NCBI GenBank assembly: GCA_035946575.1
Contig: DASYZG010000072.1
Span: 1-64,000 of the forward strand
Direction: 5' to 3'
Length of the DNA stretch: 64,000 bases
Origin: Gp13-AA77 sp035946575
GTDB taxonomy: Bacteria > Acidobacteriota > Terriglobia > UBA7540
The translations under genes were made by a program, and so were the position numbers. The stretch's first letter is position 1, and each line of letters begins with the position of its first letter. Positions 59,311 through 64,000 of this stretch are shown here, piece after piece. The notes under the pieces are model-generated. The model saw only the letters and a list, made by a program, of their open reading frames with translations. It was not told the DNA's origin and searched no databases.

Positions 59311-59325
59311 TATCGCGAGGTACTT

Positions 59326-60447
59326 ATGTCAACTGAAATCGAGATTCAATCGCCCGTGAATTCCCCCGAGGTCTCGCCGCCTGATTCGCTGGCGGCGCCA
59401 CGCCCGGAGGCGGACCCGGCCGGCCATGCGACCTCCGAACTTGCCGGCGGTGAATCGAAAGCCGTCCTGCGCAAGATCTCACCGCGCAAGCTCGAGTCGA
59501 ATCGCGCCAACGCGCGAAAGTCCACGGGGCCGCGCACCGAACGCGGGAAAAAGCGCGCCCGTCTGAACGGCTTCATGCGGCGGCGCTCCGTGCGCCTGCT
59601 CGGACTCGCCGAAGCGCGGACGCTGCGCCAGGAACCGGGCGCGGCCGAACAGCTCTACGCGGAGCTGATCGCGCCTTATCAACCCGCGCCGGCCATTCTG
59701 GCCATGCACTTCCAGGACCTGGCGCGCCTGCACCTGGAGCTGGAGGCGTGGGAACGCATCCGCGACGCCCAGCTCGAGCATCGCTGGCAGCAGAACGATA
59801 TCGAGCGGCGCAAGCGCTATCAGGAGATGCAGACGGACCTGCCCGGTACCACCCAGGACCTCGCCGACCGCGGCCTGTGCCGGCTGGACGATTCTGCGGC
59901 CAAGTTCAGGCGCCAGGCCGAATGCCTCGAGTTGCTGAAAAAGCACCTCCAGAATCGCGATTTCGATATCGAGCACATCCTGCACGTGCTTTGGGGTAAA
60001 GACCTCCAGCCCGTTCAGGATCGCGCCCAGATTATCTGCATCCGCTGCCGGAAGCTACTGCCGCCGCAGGACGAGGATCTGGGAGAGCCGGCATCCTGCC
60101 CGCCCGAGGACCCGGGAGCGCGGCCATCCTGGCCGCCTGAGCCTCCCGGAGCGCGAGCCACCCGCCCGCGAATTACGAAGAAGGAACTTCAGCTGTTGAT
60201 CGACCTGGTCGAGGACGAGTATCGCGTCGCCATGAACGCCTACCTGCTCAAGCTCGATGAGAAGACCATGACCCGATTCGAGTGTCTCGCGGGACTCGGA
60301 GCCACGACGTTGGAAGACCAGCGACTGCAGCGCCAGGGACAGACCCTAAGGCAGGCGATCGATCGGAAGCAGCGCGTGATTAACGCCGTCTTGAGAATGC
60401 TCGGACTATCGAAAGAACGCGAGCTCGAAAGGGATCTGGAGGGCTGA
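59326..60447 (+). CDS. Cassette gene 2, STGPRT-motif protein of unknown function
   Basis: A 373-residue protein. Near the N terminus is R-K-L-E-S-N-R-A-N-A-R-K-S-T-G-P-R-T-E-R, then G-K-K-R-A-R-L-N-G-F, a basic motif found in many copies in Acidobacteriota genomes and whose function I do not know. A helical core follows (L-H-L-E-L-E-A-W-E-R-I, L-L-K-K-H-L-Q-N-R-D-F-D). It includes a Cys pair in I-I-C-I-R-C-R-K-L, a Pro-rich degenerate repeat (E-D-P-G-A-R-P-S-W-P-P-E-P-P-G-A-R), and a C-terminal helix pair. The basic motif suggests nucleic-acid binding, but this is inference. A shorter relative lies at 49253-50023. Confidence 0.65.
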   Translation: MSTEIEIQSPVNSPEVSPPDSLAAPRPEADPAGHATSELAGGESKAVLRKISPRKLESNRANARKSTGPRTERGKKRARLNGFMRRRSVRLLGLAEARTLRQEPGAAEQLYAELIAPYQPAPAILAMHFQDLARLHLELEAWERIRDAQLEHRWQQNDIERRKRYQEMQTDLPGTTQDLADRGLCRLDDSAAKFRRQAECLELLKKHLQNRDFDIEHILHVLWGKDLQPVQDRAQIICIRCRKLLPPQDEDLGEPASCPPEDPGARPSWPPEPPGARATRPRITKKELQLLIDLVEDEYRVAMNAYLLKLDEKTMTRFECLAGLGATTLEDQRLQRQGQTLRQAIDRKQRVINAVLRMLGLSKERELERDLEG

Positions 60448-60731
60448 TCGGAGTGAGAAAAATGGGAGCCCTCATGAAAATGAGCAAAGCGAACCCACAA
60501 CTCCAAAAGATTCAGTTACTTCGGCAAAAGCCAGTCACGAAGCGAACCCACCGAAAGCCAAACTCGCCCGTCGGCTACGCCGCTAAGTCCTTTAGAACGG
60601 CTAATGCTGCGGGACCATGGGCCGTTGATAACCCGCCTGACGCGCCGGGCGCGATGCGGATGATGCATTCCGGAAGGAGGATCGCGGCGCGCGGACCGAA
60701 CGCTCCGCCCGCGACACAGGCGCCCGGTTCC

Positions 60732-61994
60732 TTAGGGCCTGAAGCTGAAGATCGAGCCCTCGTCGTCAGCGCCGCCGTGCACCGTCGGGCCAAAGAAAAC
60801 TCCGGCGCCTGCGGACGCGAGACCGTTATAAGGAAAAGCCGCGTCCGGCGGGCCCTGGAAGCTATAGGCCACGCTCTCGGTCCATTGTCCGCCCGCGCCG
60901 CGCGTCATCTTGAAAATGAGGCCGCAATCGCATCCGGGCGCACCGCCCTCGCTGGTGGTTCCGTACAGATTACCGGCGGCGTCGAAAACCAGGTTGCTGA
61001 TCGGCCCGCTGCCGTCCGAGCCGCCCTGGAAGCTATGGAGAACAGTCTCCGTCCAGATTCCGTTCCCGAGGCTCAGGCGGTAGACCGACCCGAGATCGTT
61101 GGCGCCGTCATAGTAGGTAGTGCCGTAGAGGTTCCCCGGGCCGTCGGCGACCAGGGCGCCATAGGGAAAGCCGGCATCAGGCTGGCCCCGGAAGGCGTAC
61201 AACGTATTGAATCTCCAGGCGCCGCCTGCCGCCGGCGAAAGCTCGAAAGCGGTACCGCTGCCGTACTGGCCGCCCGCGGTGGCTACACCCCACAGGTTGC
61301 CGGTCCGATCGAGCAGCAGGCGCCCCGCGGACCCGCCGATTCCGTCCAATCCGCCGCTGAAGGTGTGGAGGATCGCCTCCCGCCACTTTCCGCCCGTGCC
61401 CGGCGTAAGCTCGTAGATCACGCCGGCGCCGTCAGCGCCGCCGGTCGGCGTGGCGCCGTACAGATCGCCCTGCCGGTCGATCGCCAGCCCCGCGCCCGGT
61501 CCATAGCCGTCGGCCCCGCCGGCGAAGGAGTGGATCACGGTCTCGATCCAGACGCCGTTGAGGCGAGTCAGCTTGAACGCCACGCCGCAGCCCGTATCGA
61601 TGCAACTGGCGCCGGCAAAGCTCCCGCCGGCGACGGTGGTGCCGTAGACGTTGCCCTGAGCGTCGAGCGTTACGCCGCCGTACGGCTCGCTGCCGTCTGT
61701 GCTCCCGTGAAAGCTGTAAAGGACAGTCTCCTTCCAGCCTTGTGCCGAGGGCGACAGCCTGACCACAGCGCCGCTGCCAAAATCGCCGCCTCCGACGGTG
61801 GTGGCGTAAATGTTCCCGGCGGCGTCGAGCACAAGATCGCTGTCCGGATACTCGCCGTAGTCCTCGTTGAAACTGAAGATCACGTGTTCACTGGCTGCGC
61901 CGGCAACGCTCGCCAGAATCAGGGTCGCCGCCACGGCAGCCACGATTCTGATCGAGGCGCGAACCTTCGAATGGACCTCTTGTCCTGTCGTCAT
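60732..61994 (-). CDS. Exported GloVer-type tandem-repeat protein
   Basis: A 420-residue secreted beta-propeller-like protein. The signal peptide (I-R-I-V-A-A-V-A-A-T-L-I-L-A-S-V-A-G-A-A) is followed by about seven to eight repeats of the choice-of-anchor GloVer type. Each has V-L-Y-S-F-H-G-S-T-D-G-S-E-P-Y-G-G-V, then L-D-A-Q-G-N-V-Y-G-T-T-x-x-G-G, and V-x-x-L-x-P-x-x-x-x-W-K-E-T. No sorting signal is at the C terminus. Function unknown; likely a surface or extracellular structural or binding protein. ggag lies six bases before the ATG. Confidence 0.85.
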   Translation of the reverse strand: MTTGQEVHSKVRASIRIVAAVAATLILASVAGAASEHVIFSFNEDYGEYPDSDLVLDAAGNIYATTVGGGDFGSGAVVRLSPSAQGWKETVLYSFHGSTDGSEPYGGVTLDAQGNVYGTTVAGGSFAGASCIDTGCGVAFKLTRLNGVWIETVIHSFAGGADGYGPGAGLAIDRQGDLYGATPTGGADGAGVIYELTPGTGGKWREAILHTFSGGLDGIGGSAGRLLLDRTGNLWGVATAGGQYGSGTAFELSPAAGGAWRFNTLYAFRGQPDAGFPYGALVADGPGNLYGTTYYDGANDLGSVYRLSLGNGIWTETVLHSFQGGSDGSGPISNLVFDAAGNLYGTTSEGGAPGCDCGLIFKMTRGAGGQWTESVAYSFQGPPDAAFPYNGLASAGAGVFFGPTVHGGADDEGSIFSFRP

Positions 61995-62099
61995 TCACAT
62001 CTCCATGCTCTTTTCGAGGTAAGCCCCGGTGGCCTCCGGTCGGGGTTGGCACACTATAGCACTGAATATCCCTCTGGTTGTCCCGATCAGAAGTCAGCT

Positions 62100-63209
62100 T
62101 CACTTCAGGTGGGCGGCGAAAAAGGCAAGGGCGAGATTGTTGGCGCGCGCGTGCACGGCGTCGCGATTCACGCCGGGCGCGTCGGTGCAAAGCAAAGGCA
62201 GGCGCTTGCGGCCCGCGTCGGCGCAGGAATCGAGGAAGTTGTAGTGCGCCACACCGCCGGGCAGGATAACGAGCTTCGCGCCGGGAATATGCGCGGCGAA
62301 GTAGCGCGCGCTCGAGGCCAGGGGCACGTTCTGATCGCTCGCGCCGGCCACGATCTCCACGGGAATCGCGATCTTCTCGAGGCTTGCGGATGTGAATGCC
62401 GGGCCGAGCGCCGGGGCCAGGGCGAAGGCGGCTCTTACGCGCGGATCGCGGTAGGAATCGCCCGCCTGGCGGAGCGCGGCCTGGAACGCGGGATCGGTGT
62501 CATGGAGCCTGCTGAACTGCGCGATGAGATCGGGAAACTCCGGCGGGCTCTTGCAGATCGCGTCGGCGCGCGGCGACTTGCAGAAGGCCAGAAAGCCGTC
62601 CACGTCGGTGATGCCGCCCGCGATCTCGATCATGGTGTAGCCGCCGAGCGAGAATCCCTCGGCGCCGATGCGGTGCCGGTCGATGCGGTCGCCGAAAGTG
62701 GAATCGGAGAGCATCCGGTCGATCACCACGCTCAGGTCGCGCGCGCGTTCCCACCATTCGGAGAAGCCCGGCGCCGTGTAGGCTTCCGTGGCGTTGTTGC
62801 CGGGATGATTCACCGCGGCCGCGATGTAGCCGTGGGCGGCGAGCGCGGTGCCGATCCAGGCGATGCTGAGCGCGGATCCGCCCGTGCCGTGCGAGAGCAC
62901 GATCAGCGGGAACTTGGCCGGCGCCTTGGCCGGCGGCGCCTCCGGCGCGGCCTTGCCGGCGCTGAACAGTGGACTCTGCGGCGGACCGATCCACTGCGGT
63001 TTCTCAACCGCGGCGGCGTCCGCCGGATACCAGATCACGGTGGTGAGGGCGTGCGTGGCCGCGCCGCGCCAGTCGTACTCATCCACGGTGAAGGTGCGAT
63101 TCTGCACTCCGACCTTGGGTCGCGCTCCGCTTTGCGCCTGAGCCATGCCGGTCAGCACCGCTGCCGCCAGCACCGCGGTAATCCGCCTCATCGATACGCT
63201 CCGAATCAT
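62100..63209 (-). CDS. Exported alpha/beta hydrolase, PAF-acetylhydrolase/dienelactone-hydrolase type
   Basis: A 369-residue exported esterase. It starts at the ATG giving M-I-R-S-V-S-M-R-R-I-T-A-V-L-A-A-A-V-L-T-G, a signal peptide, with gaggag four bases upstream. The frame continues upstream through a 21-bp tandem repeat and is not credible there. Fold landmarks are P-L-I-V-L-S-H-G-T-G-G (oxyanion region), the nucleophile Ser187 in E-G-F-S-L-G-G-Y, an acid in A-G-A-S-D-Q-N-V-P and the His in G-V-A-H-Y-N-F. It would cleave a small ester. Same strand as the PhzF-like gene before it. Confidence 0.85.
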   Translation of the reverse strand: MIRSVSMRRITAVLAAAVLTGMAQAQSGARPKVGVQNRTFTVDEYDWRGAATHALTTVIWYPADAAAVEKPQWIGPPQSPLFSAGKAAPEAPPAKAPAKFPLIVLSHGTGGSALSIAWIGTALAAHGYIAAAVNHPGNNATEAYTAPGFSEWWERARDLSVVIDRMLSDSTFGDRIDRHRIGAEGFSLGGYTMIEIAGGITDVDGFLAFCKSPRADAICKSPPEFPDLIAQFSRLHDTDPAFQAALRQAGDSYRDPRVRAAFALAPALGPAFTSASLEKIAIPVEIVAGASDQNVPLASSARYFAAHIPGAKLVILPGGVAHYNFLDSCADAGRKRLPLLCTDAPGVNRDAVHARANNLALAFFAAHLK

Positions 63210-63229
63210 CGCGCTCCTCGCGGGGTCCC

Positions 63230-63270
63230 GTACGGTGTCCCGCACGGGCAGTACGGTGTCCCGCACGGGC
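63230..63270. repeat. 20-bp direct repeat, 2 copies at 21-bp spacing
   Basis: gtacggtgtcccgcacgggc occurs at 63230-63249 and exactly again at 63251-63270, one base apart, in the short gap between the PhzF-like gene and the esterase. Confidence 0.7.
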
Positions 63271-63275
63271 CGGTC

Positions 63276-64000
63276 TTAAACCTGCCCCGGCATCTCCGAC
63301 GGCCCGGCGCGCAGCGTCGCCTCGATCACGGGCGTGACGTGCCCGCCGACGTCGATGCCATCGGCGCCGTTCGGGCCCCGGACATGGACGTGCAGCAAGC
63401 TGCGTCGGCCCATCTTTGTCCCTTGCTCGCTGACGAAGCGTGTGCCCGCCGCGCTCGAGACGAGCTTGTTCTGCATCATGAACGCGGCCAGCGGACCTGT
63501 GGCGCTTCCCGTGGCGGGATCTTCAAACACACCGTGCTCGGGCGCGAACATGCGGGAATACGCGCCTTCGGGCGTGGGCGCGAAGACGAAGACGCAGAGC
63601 GGCTCGGGAAATCCGGCCTTGAACTCGGCCAGGGTGCGCAGATCGGGCACGCTGGCGCGATCGACGGCCGCTTTGCCGCGCACCGGAATGAACACCGTGG
63701 GATTGCCGGCGCTGAAGATCTGGGGCGTGACTTCCAGCACGTCGGCTCGATCAAGGCCCACGAGCCGCGAGCAAGCCGCGCCCTCGAACGTCGGGCCGGG
63801 ACGAATCGGCGGCGTGCGCAACCAGATCATCGGACGGTTGCTTGTCGCGGGCGAGGGCGGGTCGACGCGAATCGGCACCGGGCCGACCTTCTCTTCGAGC
63901 GTGAAACGAGCGCTGCCTCGCGGCACGATGCCTTCGTCGAGCAGCACGAAGCTGGTCCCGACGGTAGGATGTCCGGCGAATGCCATCTCGAAATTCGGCG
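63276..64000 (-). CDS. PhzF-family epimerase/isomerase-like protein, partial
   Basis: C-terminal 240 or so residues of a PhzF-family protein, cut by the window end. The frame runs to the last base, where P-N-F-E-M-A-F-A-G-H-P-T-V-G-T-S matches the family's F-A-G-H-P-T-x-G motif. The second conserved motif is E-D-P-A-T-G-S-A-T-G-P-L-A-A. The catalytic Glu lies just before the A-G-H-P motif in PhzF; Glu in N-F-E-M-A-F is a candidate. PhzF isomerises a dihydro-anthranilate in phenazine synthesis, but most homologues, with no phenazine genes near, have unknown substrates. An internal ATG at 63986 is not the true start. Confidence 0.88.
   Translation of the reverse strand, partial: PNFEMAFAGHPTVGTSFVLLDEGIVPRGSARFTLEEKVGPVPIRVDPPSPATSNRPMIWLRTPPIRPGPTFEGAACSRLVGLDRADVLEVTPQIFSAGNPTVFIPVRGKAAVDRASVPDLRTLAEFKAGFPEPLCVFVFAPTPEGAYSRMFAPEHGVFEDPATGSATGPLAAFMMQNKLVSSAAGTRFVSEQGTKMGRRSLLHVHVRGPNGADGIDVGGHVTPVIEATLRAGPSEMPGQV

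Larger units (their letters stand above)
58600..60600 (-). mobile_element. Candidate two-gene repeat-flanked cassette
   Basis: About 2 kb containing the genes at 58691-59236 and 59326-60447. Its two ends match, in order and orientation, the ends of the gene-less element at 41811-42080 (matches listed there). No transposase or integrase is recognised, and terminal inverted repeats were not found, so any movement would need a factor from elsewhere. The strand given is that on which the arrangement matches the short copy. Borders are approximate. Confidence 0.55.

Overview
The window looks like a chromosome segment from an Acidobacteriota member, probably of the Solibacter/Bryobacter type. This rests on gene content, not on a marker gene. 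The DNA is GC-rich. It carries families typical of that phylum: a VPS10/BNR-repeat secreted protein, an ADOP-type (MacB/FtsX) permease, a VWFA-related protein, SBBP/FG-GAP and GloVer repeat proteins, a PEP-CTERM protein, a Tricorn-like S41 protease, several Tat-exported enzymes, a PadR regulator, and proteins with the N-A-x-K-S-T-G-P-R-T motif. No rRNA, tRNA or CRISPR array was recognised.

Layout. 0.4-1.4 kb: a small two-TM protein and a VOC protein. 1.5-15.1 kb: secreted peptidase and glycoside-hydrolase genes, namely the VPS10/BNR protein, an M28 peptidase, a minus-strand GH29-GH2-NTF2-like operon, and a two-domain alpha/beta hydrolase. 15.2-17.9 kb: an accessory islet of unknown genes, REP-like hairpins and a near-perfect sigma70 promoter with no obvious gene behind it. 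17.9-23.1 kb: GH3 beta-glucosidase, M2 dipeptidase, PaaI-type thioesterase and a second VOC protein. 23.2-36.1 kb: a long plus-strand housekeeping run: ruvC, an oxidoreductase, ruvA, ruvB, an EEP-family protein, folK, a deoxynucleoside kinase, panB, panC, a kynureninase-like PLP enzyme and the Tricorn-like protease. 36.2-41.6 kb (minus strand): a frameshifted ADOP permease, a Bcp-type peroxiredoxin read through an in-frame TGA, vapBC and gatB. 42.1-51.4 kb: VWFA-related protein, GH20-like enzyme, acyltransferase, ETF-ubiquinone oxidoreductase, TPR membrane protein, a truncated STGPRT-family protein and a wHTH regulator. 51.4-64 kb: PEP-CTERM protein, LuxR-type response regulator, a 1347-residue SBBP/FG-GAP protein, PadR, a two-gene repeat-flanked cassette, GloVer protein, esterase and a PhzF-like protein cut by the window end.

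Three observations stand out. (1) The peroxiredoxin at 38924-39382 has TGA exactly where the peroxidatic cysteine belongs (codon 44), a good ribosome binding site and a hairpin just after the TGA, so it is most simply read as a selenoprotein. (2) A roughly 2 kb cassette at 58.6-60.6 kb, carrying two genes of unknown function, shares both of its ends, in the same order and orientation, with a gene-less copy of about 0.27 kb at 41.81-42.08 kb. This resembles an autonomous element and its miniature derivative. (3) At least four gene borders carry a degenerate tandem repeat with an exact 8-bp period. It supplies start or stop codons of neighbouring genes, and in one case lies between the start codon and the body of an acyltransferase gene, where a unit gain or loss would shift the frame.

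Other points are a 21-bp motif shared upstream of the response regulator and the PEP-CTERM gene, a hydrolase whose first nucleophile elbow carries Glu instead of Ser, and an oxidoreductase gene inserted in the ruvCAB run. Start codons were moved downstream of the longest frame where a ribosome binding site or signal peptide supported it. All functions are from motif reading by eye, without database searches.
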